From Granulicella sp. (GTDB lineage: Bacteria > Acidobacteriota > Terriglobia > Terriglobales > Acidobacteriaceae): a stretch of 64,000 bases of DNA. Below the pieces are notes generated by a model. It worked only from the letters and a program-made list of their open reading frames with translations, made no database searches and was not told the origin of the DNA. Within the stretch, counting starts at the first letter, position 1. Each line of letters starts with the position of its first letter. The stretch covers positions 62,001-126,000 of the forward strand of contig JANXYX010000050.1 in NCBI GenBank assembly GCA_025408425.1, read 5' to 3'. Both the position numbers and the translations under genes were made by a program. This document shows positions 53,113 to 61,226 of this stretch, piece after piece.

Positions 53113-54576
53113 TTACCGCCCCAGATAAGCCTTGTACTGCGTCTCCACCACACCCGTATTCCGGGCCAGCGTCAGCTTCGACTGGTTGTACTGATACAGT
53201 GTCTCCACCAGCCGCGTCTGTGCCGCCGCCAGAGTAGCCTGCGCCTGCACCACCGGCAGATTGTCATCCACCCCAGCCGAGAACCGGTCCGTAGAATCCT
53301 GCAACACCTGCGTCGCTAGCTCCACGTTGCTCCGCGCCACCTTCACCAACTCGTTCGCAGACTCCACATCCAGCATGCTCGACCGAATCTGCTGATCGAT
53401 CGTCACCTTCAAGCTCGCAATATTCTGTCGCAGCGCTGTCATCTGCGCGATCGCCACCTCATGCTCGCCCCGCAACTGAGCCTCCTGGAAGATCGGCACG
53501 CTCAGCTTCCCTTCCGCGCTGAACACCCCGTGATACAGCCCTTGTATCTCCCCCAACACCCCATAGAACCCATCGAACGTCAGCACCGGAATCCGCTCGT
53601 ACTTCACCGCCTTGCGCGTCGCGTCCGCTACATCCAACTGCGCTTGAAGGTTCAACAAATCCTTCCGCCGCTCATACGCCAGCGCCAGAGCCCGGTCCAG
53701 CGGTAGCTCCGCATACTCCGCATAAGGAGCCGTATCCGTCAGCGTCAGCTCCTGCTCCGCTGGCAATCCAATCAGCCGGTTCAACGAAATCTTGTCCTTC
53801 GCAAACGTGTTCTCTGCATTGATCAGCACCTGCTGCTGCGTCTGCAACTGGACTCGCGCCCGCAACACGTCCAGATTCGTTCCGACCCCGGCGTCATGCG
53901 AAGCAGTCGCCTGCCGCAACACCTCCTGGTCGGCCTTCTCCAGCGCCCGCGCATTCTCAATCTCTGCCCCATCCGCCAGTGCCCGCAGATACGTCGTACC
54001 CACCGCCAGCACCAACCCACCCCGCGCATTCAGTGTGCTCAACTGAGCTCCCAACTCCGCCTTCTGCGCCGCGCGAAACAAATAATAAGCTGGCACATTG
54101 AACAACGCCTGACTCGCACTCACCTGTGCCAAAGCCGTATCCACTTTCACAATGGTTGAGGCCGTAATACCAAACGCCACAAAAGAAGACGGCTTCAACC
54201 CCAGCGCAGCCAGGTTGATCTGCTGCGTCTCAGTATTCGCCTTCGCGGTCAAATTCGGCAGCAGCGCATTCCCCACCGTCAGAATCTGGCCATGCACCGC
54301 CAGCTCATTGTCCTTCGCCAGCAGTATCTGCAGATTGTGCTGCAACCCTCGATCGATCGCCTCATCCATGCTCAGAGGCAGTGCTCCCGGCATGGCCTGT
54401 TCCACCTTCATGCCGTCCGCGAACTTCAACACCAGCGCTCTCGGTGCCGGCGTTGGAGCCGACGGCAAATCAGCCCCGCCCTGCTGCCCCAAGGCAGCGC
54501 CTGCAGTCGCAAGTATTGCCAGCCCAACCGGCCAGAGCTTCGCCTTGTTCACCATGCTACCGACACAATTCATCAT
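53113..54576 (-). CDS. TolC-family outer-membrane efflux protein
   Basis: About 487 residues: signal peptide ending near 'AGAALGQQ', a proline-rich lead, then two TolC-like repeats of long coiled helices. Family text includes 'SMDEAIDRGLQHNLQILLAKDNE', 'GVGTNLDVLRARVQLQTQQ' and 'VDDNLPVVQAQATLAAAQTRLVETLYQYNQSKLTLA'. It forms a trimeric exit duct for RND or ABC exporters; no pump gene is adjacent. I start at the ATG at 54576; a longer open frame adds 70 residues without signal-like features. Confidence 0.88.
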   Translation of the reverse strand: MMNCVGSMVNKAKLWPVGLAILATAGAALGQQGGADLPSAPTPAPRALVLKFADGMKVEQAMPGALPLSMDEAIDRGLQHNLQILLAKDNELAVHGQILTVGNALLPNLTAKANTETQQINLAALGLKPSSFVAFGITASTIVKVDTALAQVSASQALFNVPAYYLFRAAQKAELGAQLSTLNARGGLVLAVGTTYLRALADGAEIENARALEKADQEVLRQATASHDAGVGTNLDVLRARVQLQTQQQVLINAENTFAKDKISLNRLIGLPAEQELTLTDTAPYAEYAELPLDRALALAYERRKDLLNLQAQLDVADATRKAVKYERIPVLTFDGFYGVLGEIQGLYHGVFSAEGKLSVPIFQEAQLRGEHEVAIAQMTALRQNIASLKVTIDQQIRSSMLDVESANELVKVARSNVELATQVLQDSTDRFSAGVDDNLPVVQAQATLAAAQTRLVETLYQYNQSKLTLARNTGVVETQYKAYLGR

Positions 54577-54687
54577 GATCACTATAGTTAGAGTGCCACG
54601 ACACTTCCCCGGTTGCGAAATCTGACTAAAATTCCGCCCGTCTACGTCCCGCCTGACTCCCTCAGCTAAAATACCAATCACAACCCT

Positions 54688-55407
54688 ATGCGTCTCACAT
54701 TCATGACCCGACTGTCCCAGACAACCTTCGTCCTCGCCGCAGCCGTCCTTCTTACCCTTCCGGCCGCCAACACCGCCCACGCCCAATTCTCAGCACCGCC
54801 CAACACCGCCAACACCTTCCGCGATACCTCCATGGTCAAGCCCCCAGCCGGAGCCAAAATCGCCATCTACGAATTTGAAGACCTGGAGTGCCCCGCCTGC
54901 GCCCGCGCCTTTCCCATCGTTCACGCAGCCGTTGAGCACTACAAGATTCCCCTCGTTCGCCACGATTTCCCGCTGAAAATGCACATCTGGAGCCGGGACG
55001 CCGCCATCACTGCGCGCTACATCCAGGACAAGATTGATCCCAAGCTGGCAGAAGACTATCGCCGCGCCGTCTTCGCCAGTCAGCAACTCATCGCCACCAA
55101 GGAAGACCTCCAGAACTTCACCCAGAAGTTCTTCCAGTCCCATGGACGCACCATGCCCTTCGTCGTAGACCCCAACGGTCTATTCGCCGCCGAAGTCCAG
55201 GCAGACTACACCCTCGGTGAGCGCATCGGCATCACCCAGACCCCCACCATCTGGGTCGTCACTCAAAACAACTGGATCCAGATCACCGATATCAACCAGC
55301 TCTACGCCACCATTAACACCGTCCAGGCCCAGGTCGGCGGCCCATCCAACCCCACCAAAACCGCTGCAAGCTCCAAACTCAAGCACGCTCCCACCCCCCA
55401 GAAATAG
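54688..55407 (+). CDS. DsbA-like periplasmic thiol-disulfide protein
   Basis: 239 residues: signal peptide ending near 'NTAHAQFSA', then a thioredoxin fold with 'YEFEDLECPACARAFPIV' (CPAC active site), the alpha-helical insert, and 'IGITQTPTIWVVTQN' with the cis-proline. The CPAC motif is like DsbA/DsbG relatives. It probably oxidises or isomerises disulfides in the periplasm. It is divergent from the TolC gene and ends at a strong hairpin. Confidence 0.85.
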   Translation: MRLTFMTRLSQTTFVLAAAVLLTLPAANTAHAQFSAPPNTANTFRDTSMVKPPAGAKIAIYEFEDLECPACARAFPIVHAAVEHYKIPLVRHDFPLKMHIWSRDAAITARYIQDKIDPKLAEDYRRAVFASQQLIATKEDLQNFTQKFFQSHGRTMPFVVDPNGLFAAEVQADYTLGERIGITQTPTIWVVTQNNWIQITDINQLYATINTVQAQVGGPSNPTKTAASSKLKHAPTPQK

Positions 55408-55444
55408 CACTTACCCAACAATTCCAACCTGAGCACCAGAAATA

Positions 55445-55479
55445 CTGCCGGCCGCGCAATTTACTTGCACGGCCGGCAG
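55445..55479 (+). terminator. Terminator after the DsbA-like gene
   Basis: Perfect 10-base arms CTGCCGGCCG and CGGCCGGCAG; inside, GCAA pairs with TTGC around TTTAC. CCTCTTT follows. Strong. Confidence 0.75.
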
Positions 55480-55834
55480 CCTCTTTAACCCACCTTTCAC
55501 TATTCCTCACCGATCCAACGGCGCGCCCCGTGTCTGGAATTGCCCTAAAACTCCCCAGATTGCCCCAGTTCCCCAAAAAGCCAAATCAATTCCCCACACA
55601 TGGAAAAACACTTCCACTCTGATTCACCATTCTGGGCGAACCAGCGATGCAAAGCTCTTCAATCCCCTTCTTGATCCGCTTAAGCACATATAAATCAACT
55701 ACTTACATAATAATATGCAACTCTTTGCACTATGGCATGCCAGCTGCTCTTAGATAAAGCAACACCTTGCCTGACTTCAGGCTTGTTCTAATTCGAATCT
55801 CGATTCGCTCAACCAATCGCCTTAGGAGGCTCTC
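55480..55834. other. AT-richer gap before the tandem small genes
   Basis: No gene. An AT-rich stretch at about 55685-55725 (with TAATAATATG) probably holds the promoter of the small genes that follow. The 86-codon reverse ORF at 55730-55987 is antisense to them and is not supported. Confidence 0.4.
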
Positions 55835-55921
55835 ATGTACATACTCTTCACTCCCGCAACCGTCGCAGTTCTCGTCATTGGCTTCATTCAGCTCCGTGAG
55901 CAGTTTGGTTCGCTCAGCTAG
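55835..55921 (+). CDS. 28-residue single-helix membrane protein, copy A
   Basis: Starts ATG with a perfect AGGAGG 5 bases upstream (55824-55829). The product is 'MYILFTPATVAVLVIGF' then 'IQLREQFGSLS': one membrane helix and a short charged C-terminal tail. It is a near-copy of the gene at 56066: 24 of 28 residues agree, and five of the base changes are silent. No family is recognised. Confidence 0.65.
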   Translation: MYILFTPATVAVLVIGFIQLREQFGSLS

Positions 55922-56065
55922 CCTGACGTTCCCATCGGCGGCATGAACTTCCTCGGGCCTGTAAACGAAGTCCATAGCCATCCCCACCGGACGCTGCTCT
56001 CAAAATGATTCGTCCATGCCACCCCAGCAGAGCACTACCCCAGCCAATTAGCCCAGGAGGCTTCC

Positions 56066-56152
56066 ATGTACGCACTCTTCGCTCCCGCATCCGTCGCAGT
56101 TCTCGTCATCGGCTTCATCCAGCTTCGTGAGCAGTTCGGCTCGCTCAACTAA
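56066..56152 (+). CDS. 28-residue single-helix membrane protein, copy B
   Basis: Second copy, 231 bases after copy A, with its own AGGAGG (56055-56060) 5 bases before the ATG. The product is 'MYALFAPASVAVLVIGF' then 'IQLREQFGSLN'. Changes against copy A are confined to residues 3, 6, 9 and 28; the helix core and tail are unchanged, while synonymous sites vary, which suggests selection on the protein. It ends 31 bases before the convergent radical SAM gene. Confidence 0.65.
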   Translation: MYALFAPASVAVLVIGFIQLREQFGSLN

Positions 56153-56182
56153 ACACTCGCTCGAAGACACGCTGCCACCGCA

Positions 56183-57250
56183 CTAACGAATCTGAACTAG
56201 CTCCGTCTCAGCCGTTCCATGCCCACCCGGAGTCACATGCGTCGTCTGCGGCGCGCGCCAGTGGTCGATATAGCTCACCTGGTGCACGCAGCTGATCGTA
56301 CAGTTCGGTGCGCACGACTTCTCAGTCAGAAACTCCCGCTTCACATCCGCCGTCATGTACCCAGACAGCGGAACCCCCGGATACCCGCGCTGCTGGCTGC
56401 AATAATGCACCAGCCCAAACTCACAGATGTACAGATACCGCCCACCCGCACGGCAGCGCCAGTCATTCGTCTTCCCATTGGCAATCGCCTCCTGGAAGTG
56501 ATTGAACCGCGAATAGCTCCGCCGCGTCAGATTTCGAACCTTGTCCCACACCCCACGCTCCGCCTCACCCAGCGGCTTCAACTGCCCACTCCCATCGTGG
56601 ATAATCCCGATCGTCGAGCTGAACCCCAGCCCCAGCGCCCGCTCACTCACTGTCAACGCATCGTTCGGATTCGCAATCCCGCCCCCCACCACCGAGTTGA
56701 TATTGACGTGAAAATCCGCATGCTCCGCCAGCATCTTCAGCTTCGCATCCAGAACCTTCAAACTCTTCTTTGAAACCGCATCCGGCATCACATTATCGAT
56801 TGAGATCTGCATATGATCGAGCCCGGCCTTGTTCAGCCGCTCAATCCGATCCGGCATCAGCAGATAGCCATTCGTAATCATTCCGGCAATCGCGCCCGTC
56901 TTCCGTATCCGGGCAATAATCTGGTCCAGCTCCGGATGCAGCAGCGGCTCACCGCCCGAAATCGTAATAACGCTGGTACCGAGCCGGCCCAGATCATCAA
57001 TACGCCGCAGCATCTCATCCACCGGCACAGGGTCCGAAACATCATCAAACTCATTGCAGTAGGTACACGCCAGATTGCAACGCCGCATCGGTACGATGTG
57101 CGCCATATACGGGTGCCCTGTAGCAGCCAGCGCCGAGCCAATCGATCCCAGCTCCCGCAGCTTACGCGTCACCGCCTTCCAGCGGCGCTTCGCACTCATC
57201 GGACGGCTCTTAGGGACATTGGGGGCAGGGTTCTGGGCAGCTTGCATCAT
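56183..57250 (-). CDS. Radical SAM protein
   Basis: 355 residues. The radical SAM cluster motif 'RRCNLACTYCNEFDD' (CxxxCxxC) is at about residues 57-70. 'ITISGGEPLLHPELD' is the SAM-binding GGE motif, and 'QISIDNVMPDA' lies in the barrel. The C-terminal part has further cysteines ('WRCRAGGRYLYICEFGLVHYC', 'CAPNCTISCVHQ') that could hold an auxiliary FeS cluster, SPASM-like. The reaction is unknown; HpnH/MoaA-type and peptide-modifying enzymes share this layout. Two tiny membrane genes lie convergent downstream. Confidence 0.85.
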   Translation of the reverse strand: MMQAAQNPAPNVPKSRPMSAKRRWKAVTRKLRELGSIGSALAATGHPYMAHIVPMRRCNLACTYCNEFDDVSDPVPVDEMLRRIDDLGRLGTSVITISGGEPLLHPELDQIIARIRKTGAIAGMITNGYLLMPDRIERLNKAGLDHMQISIDNVMPDAVSKKSLKVLDAKLKMLAEHADFHVNINSVVGGGIANPNDALTVSERALGLGFSSTIGIIHDGSGQLKPLGEAERGVWDKVRNLTRRSYSRFNHFQEAIANGKTNDWRCRAGGRYLYICEFGLVHYCSQQRGYPGVPLSGYMTADVKREFLTEKSCAPNCTISCVHQVSYIDHWRAPQTTHVTPGGHGTAETELVQIR

Positions 57251-57340
57251 CCCTTCAAGTATAAATCGCCCGCCACTCCCTGTTGTCGTTTGTTCTTTTG
57301 TTTGTCATCCCACCAGGATCCATTTCTGGTATCCCCAGCC

Positions 57341-58288
57341 CTACTGCCAGGCAAACGCAACCCGCGTAGCCACCACCACAGCCGGCGCCTTACCATCCTT
57401 TTCAGGCAACGGCTCAACGCTCGACCGCTTCTTCCCATCCGGAATCAGCGTCAGTGTCTGTTCCTTCTTATCCCGCAGCACCACCACCGCCAGCGGCTTC
57501 CCTTTATTCTCCCGGACAATCTTGATCCAGTCGCCGCTATTCGTCATCTTGATGCTATTGGCCCGAACCACCACATCGCCGGCTCGCAGTCCTGCCAACG
57601 CCGCTGGTGAATTCGCATCAATGCTGTGCACCAGCACCCCGGCCCCCGGCGATCCAAAAAACTCGGCTAGCTGCGGCCCCAACGTCTCCACAGTAGCTCC
57701 CGTGTAAGACGATCCAAGCGTCAAAGCCCCGATAAAGTTATGTCCCTTTGCCGTAGGCGCTGGCGAGAAAAATCCATTGCCACTCCCAACGCCCGCGTCG
57801 CTCCCCCGCGCCGGCTCAGGAACCCGCCAGTGGTCTTCCCACGCCTTCCGCTCCACTTCCAGGCGATTCGCTAACTGTGGCGTCAACGTCATCTGCTGCC
57901 CATCCCTGCTGACCACCAGCGTCACCGTTCGCCCAGCCGGAGTCTCCCGCAGCATCCGCCGCAACTGATCTTCACCCTCTATCACCTGCCCATTCATCTG
58001 CAGAATCACGTCATGCTCGCACAGGCCCACCTTCCCCGCCGGCCCATCGTGGTCAACATGGATCACCTCAGCCCCACGCGACTCTTTCAGCTTCAGCACC
58101 GCGATCTGGTCGTCACTCACATCTCGGATATCAACGCCCAAATATCCCTGGGTTCCACGGGACTGCGACGCCGCGCTTGCCTCAAAACCACCACCCCACC
58201 CAATCACGCCAGCTCGCGCAACGGCACATCCCGCCAGCCCGAGCCCCAGTCCAACCAACATCACGCCAGTTCTCAACCCGCTTCGCAT
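57341..58288 (-). CDS. PDZ-domain lipoprotein-like periplasmic protein
   Basis: 315 residues. The N-terminus 'VMLVGLGLGLAGCAVARAG' has a lipobox-like LAGC, so a lipoprotein is likely. Two PDZ domains follow: about 48-130 ('GYLGVDIRDVSDDQ', 'KVGLCEHDVILQMNGQ') and about 185-280 ('GVLVHSIDANSPAALAGLRAGDVVVRANS'). There is no protease domain. It lies downstream of the anti-sigma gene on the same strand, so it may act in envelope stress sensing; that link is inference from order. Confidence 0.78.
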   Translation of the reverse strand: MRSGLRTGVMLVGLGLGLAGCAVARAGVIGWGGGFEASAASQSRGTQGYLGVDIRDVSDDQIAVLKLKESRGAEVIHVDHDGPAGKVGLCEHDVILQMNGQVIEGEDQLRRMLRETPAGRTVTLVVSRDGQQMTLTPQLANRLEVERKAWEDHWRVPEPARGSDAGVGSGNGFFSPAPTAKGHNFIGALTLGSSYTGATVETLGPQLAEFFGSPGAGVLVHSIDANSPAALAGLRAGDVVVRANSIKMTNSGDWIKIVRENKGKPLAVVVLRDKKEQTLTLIPDGKKRSSVEPLPEKDGKAPAVVVATRVAFAWQ

Positions 58289-58338
58289 CGCTTCCGTACC
58301 TCTACCCTGTTTGCTGATGCACCCGATAACTCTGCTAC

Positions 58339-59301
58339 TTACTGGATATCCCCAGCACCCTGCAGCGCCTGGTATGAAGCTGTCCGTATGTACTGATTCT
58401 CATCCTGCGTCGAAACCGTTCGCAACACCTGCCGCACACTCGAGTCCGACTGCACCGGCTCCAGCAGACCGATCGCCGCAGTCCGCACCTCTGCATCCGA
58501 GTCATGCATCAGCGCTTCCAGCACCGCATCACGAACCCGACGGTCCTGGCCCACGTACCGCTGCAATCCCTCCAGAGCCGTCAAACGCACTCCCGGATCA
58601 TTGTCGTACCGCAGCGCCACCATCAGCTTGCCCCGTATGCCCGTTCCATCTGCCTGGACGCTGCAATCGTGTCCCTGCTTGCACTCGCCAGAAAGCAGAG
58701 ACGCCGAATTCACTCGCACGCCGCTCGTAGCCGCCGGATTCATCCCCAGCATCAGCAACTCGCGAATCCGCGGCTCATCCAGCGAGCCTTCCGCCGTCTC
58801 CGGAACGATGCGGTTGTAGTTCACCTGCACCAGCTCTGAGTTAGGTGTCTGCACAATCCCCGTCACATTCGCAATCACGCCATCCGCAGGGTGATTGATC
58901 GTCAGTGTCCCCTTGGGCTTCGGCGCATGCGCTACCTGATACCTGTAAGTAAAGTTCCCCGACAGAAAACCAACTCCCAGCAACAACGTCGCCAGTGCCG
59001 GCGCACTTTGCACGTGCCCTACCCAGGAGAAAAAGTTCACCCGTAACCGAGTCAGAAAACCGTGAGGAGGAATCGAATCCAGCGCTTCATCCAGCCGCAT
59101 TCTGCTCTGCGTCAACAGATTTGGCGAGGGCTCCAGAACGGGTGCCAACACCAGATACTCCTCCATCGCACGCAATGCATTCAACTCCCGGCGGCAATCC
59201 TCACATCCGGTAAGGTGCTCTTCCAACCCTCCGGCCAGCTCATCAGGAAGCTCGCCATAGCCCATCAATACGATATTGTCTCGCGCCGCTTCACACTTCA
59301 T
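58339..59301 (-). CDS. Anti-sigma-like protein with zinc finger, membrane helix and HEAT repeats
   Basis: 320 residues from the ATG at 59301. An N-terminal zf-HC2 motif ('HLTGCEDCRRELNAL', HxxxCxxC) is followed by one membrane helix ('APALATLLLGVGFLSGNF'), a periplasmic region, and C-terminal HEAT-like repeats ('YDNDPGVRLTALEGLQRYV', 'HDSDAEVRTAAIGLLEPV'). It sits 110 bases after the ECF sigma gene, the usual partner of zf-HC2 anti-sigma factors. It should hold the sigma factor at the membrane until a signal arrives. Confidence 0.8.
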   Translation of the reverse strand: MKCEAARDNIVLMGYGELPDELAGGLEEHLTGCEDCRRELNALRAMEEYLVLAPVLEPSPNLLTQSRMRLDEALDSIPPHGFLTRLRVNFFSWVGHVQSAPALATLLLGVGFLSGNFTYRYQVAHAPKPKGTLTINHPADGVIANVTGIVQTPNSELVQVNYNRIVPETAEGSLDEPRIRELLMLGMNPAATSGVRVNSASLLSGECKQGHDCSVQADGTGIRGKLMVALRYDNDPGVRLTALEGLQRYVGQDRRVRDAVLEALMHDSDAEVRTAAIGLLEPVQSDSSVRQVLRTVSTQDENQYIRTASYQALQGAGDIQ

Positions 59302-59411
59302 CTCGCTAACCTCAACCAGCCTCAAGTCTTGCCCTGCGTGTATCAATCGCCGCGGATCGATAGCTGTCCTGTCCGCTCTTGCTTCCAGTCATCTCCAGAA
59401 GAGCTCGTACC

Positions 59412-60227
59412 CTATCTCACACCTGCAAGGTTCGCGCGCAACTTCCGCGTCGCCCGGAACAGCGTGTTCTTCGCCGTCTCCTCCGTCGTACTTAGCATCT
59501 CGCCAATCGTCCTCAGCTTCAGACCCTGATAGTGCTTCAACTCAAACACTGTGCGCTCACGCGGCGTCAGCTTGTCCAACGCCTCGTTAATCTGTTGACT
59601 CATCACCTTCCGGTCCAGCTCACGGCCCGGATTCGCCATAGCCCGGTCATCCGTGATGTTCGCCATCAGGTCCATCTCATCGCCGCTCGCATCCAGCACA
59701 GTCGCCGGATCCTCCCGGCGGCTCTTCCGCCGACGCAACTGGTCCAGGCAAAGGTTTGTCACAATCCGGTACAGCCACGTATAAAAGCTGCACTCAAATC
59801 GGAAGTTGCCCAGATGGCGATACGCCTTGATGAAGGCTTCCTGATGCACATCCTGCGCATCCTGCTCATTCCCAAGCATATGCAACGCCAGCCTCAATAC
59901 ACTCTGGTCATATCTCCGCACCAACGCGTCAAACGCTGCACGCTGCCCGCGCTGCGCCTCGCGGATCAAATCGTCGTCTTCAGAACGCTGTTGCGCCCGC
60001 GCGTCAATCTGCGCCTGCGTCAGTTTCCCGTTCCGTGCACCGGATTGTGTCGCGGCCTTCACTGGCGATGATTCTACCGCCGTTCGGCTTTCCATTCCCA
60101 GTGCAAACGGACTTGTCCGCCGACCGCGCAGACCGCCCGCGAACGAAGAAGACACTTCTCGGGCAGCAAGGCCACTACTGCCCATCCCGTTACCTAGGTT
60201 CATCTCTACTGCTTCAGCATTTGCCAT
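59412..60227 (-). CDS. ECF sigma factor (RpoE-like)
   Basis: 271 residues from the ATG at 60227. An N-terminal extension of about 75 residues is Ser/Gly/Ala-rich. Then sigma region 2 ('AAFDALVRRYDQSVLRLALHML', 'DVHQEAFIKAYRHL', 'FYTWLYRIVTNLCLDQLRRR') and region 4 ('KLTPRERTVFELKHYQGLKLRTIGEML') follow. It should direct RNA polymerase to stress promoters. The anti-sigma and PDZ genes follow in order. The extension is absent from short ECF factors. Confidence 0.9.
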   Translation of the reverse strand: MANAEAVEMNLGNGMGSSGLAAREVSSSFAGGLRGRRTSPFALGMESRTAVESSPVKAATQSGARNGKLTQAQIDARAQQRSEDDDLIREAQRGQRAAFDALVRRYDQSVLRLALHMLGNEQDAQDVHQEAFIKAYRHLGNFRFECSFYTWLYRIVTNLCLDQLRRRKSRREDPATVLDASGDEMDLMANITDDRAMANPGRELDRKVMSQQINEALDKLTPRERTVFELKHYQGLKLRTIGEMLSTTEETAKNTLFRATRKLRANLAGVR

Positions 60228-60373
60228 TCTGACTCCGGAGTCAGGATATCGATTCACTCCAATAGACCCGCCCAGCACAAAAAAGGTGAGCAACCCCGTA
60301 TCGCTTCTTTCTCCTTCGCCTCGTACTGGCACCTATTCGCCCTCGGAAGCACCCAATCCGATAAACTTCCCTA

Positions 60374-61132
60374 ATGCCCTCCCGCAACTCCGCGCCCAGT
60401 CTCTTCGCCGACCCCACCCCCACCGCCCCAAAGTCCGGCTGGATCACCGCCTACTGTGACGGAGGAGCCCGCGGCAACCCAGGCCCCGCCGGCTACGGAG
60501 CCGAAGTCACCGACGCCAGCGGCCACGTCATCGCCGAACTTTCAGAATTCCTCGGCATCCGCACCAACAACTACGCCGAATACTCCGGCCTCCTCGCCAG
60601 CCTCCAATTCGCCCTCGACCACCACCACCCCCGCCTCAAGGTCATCTCCGACTCCGAACTCATGGTCAAACAGATCCAGGGCAAGTACAAAGTCAACTCC
60701 CCCGACCTCAAACCCCTCTGGCAGGAAGCTAAAAATCGCATCGCCAAACTCGAAGCCTTCGAAATCTCCCACGCCCTCCGCCATAAGAACAAAGCCGCCG
60801 ACGCCCTCGCCAATCAAGCTATGGACCGCGGCATGCGCCGTACCCCCACCACCAACCCGGGTGCCAGTCCAGTCACCAAAGCCACCCCCTACCCCACCAA
60901 GGCCAACACCCCCCCCGAACCCAGATCCTTCGCCCCGCCTGTCATCCAGCCACCCATCATCTCCCGCCCCGACTCGCGTCCGGCCTCCGAGCCAACCCTC
61001 ACGCCTCCTCCCGACGCCCCACCCTCCAAAGCCGACACCATGCTTCGAGGCTTCACCCGCGACGGCGTCATCCACATCCTCGGTTCCACTACCTTACCCG
61101 ACGGCATCTTCGTAAAAATCATCCGGGAGTAG
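60374..61132 (+). CDS. RNase HI-family protein with Pro-rich extension
   Basis: 252 residues. The RNase H fold spans about 20-155: 'AYCDGGARGNPGPAGYG' (first Asp), 'NNYAEYSGLLASLQFA' (Glu), 'VISDSELMVKQIQGKYK' (Asp) and 'HKNKAADALANQAMD' (last Asp). The C-terminal 100 residues are Pro/Thr-rich and end in a small conserved-looking 'MLRGFTRDGVIHILGS'. It cleaves RNA in RNA-DNA hybrids; the tail is unusual compared with E. coli RnhA (155 residues). Start ATG at 60374. Confidence 0.85.
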   Translation: MPSRNSAPSLFADPTPTAPKSGWITAYCDGGARGNPGPAGYGAEVTDASGHVIAELSEFLGIRTNNYAEYSGLLASLQFALDHHHPRLKVISDSELMVKQIQGKYKVNSPDLKPLWQEAKNRIAKLEAFEISHALRHKNKAADALANQAMDRGMRRTPTTNPGASPVTKATPYPTKANTPPEPRSFAPPVIQPPIISRPDSRPASEPTLTPPPDAPPSKADTMLRGFTRDGVIHILGSTTLPDGIFVKIIRE

Positions 61133-61226
61133 CTTCCGTGTACCCTCTCTAACGACCCCATCTGCTGGCTGCAGCCACACCCAAACTCCGCAACCGGCAA
61201 GAGGTTCGATCTCAAGCGGAGAACAC

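Noticed and set aside
55730..55987. An 86-codon reverse ORF over the first tiny membrane gene
   Set aside because: It has no ribosome binding site, and the plus-strand tiny gene has AGGAGG plus a conserved second copy.
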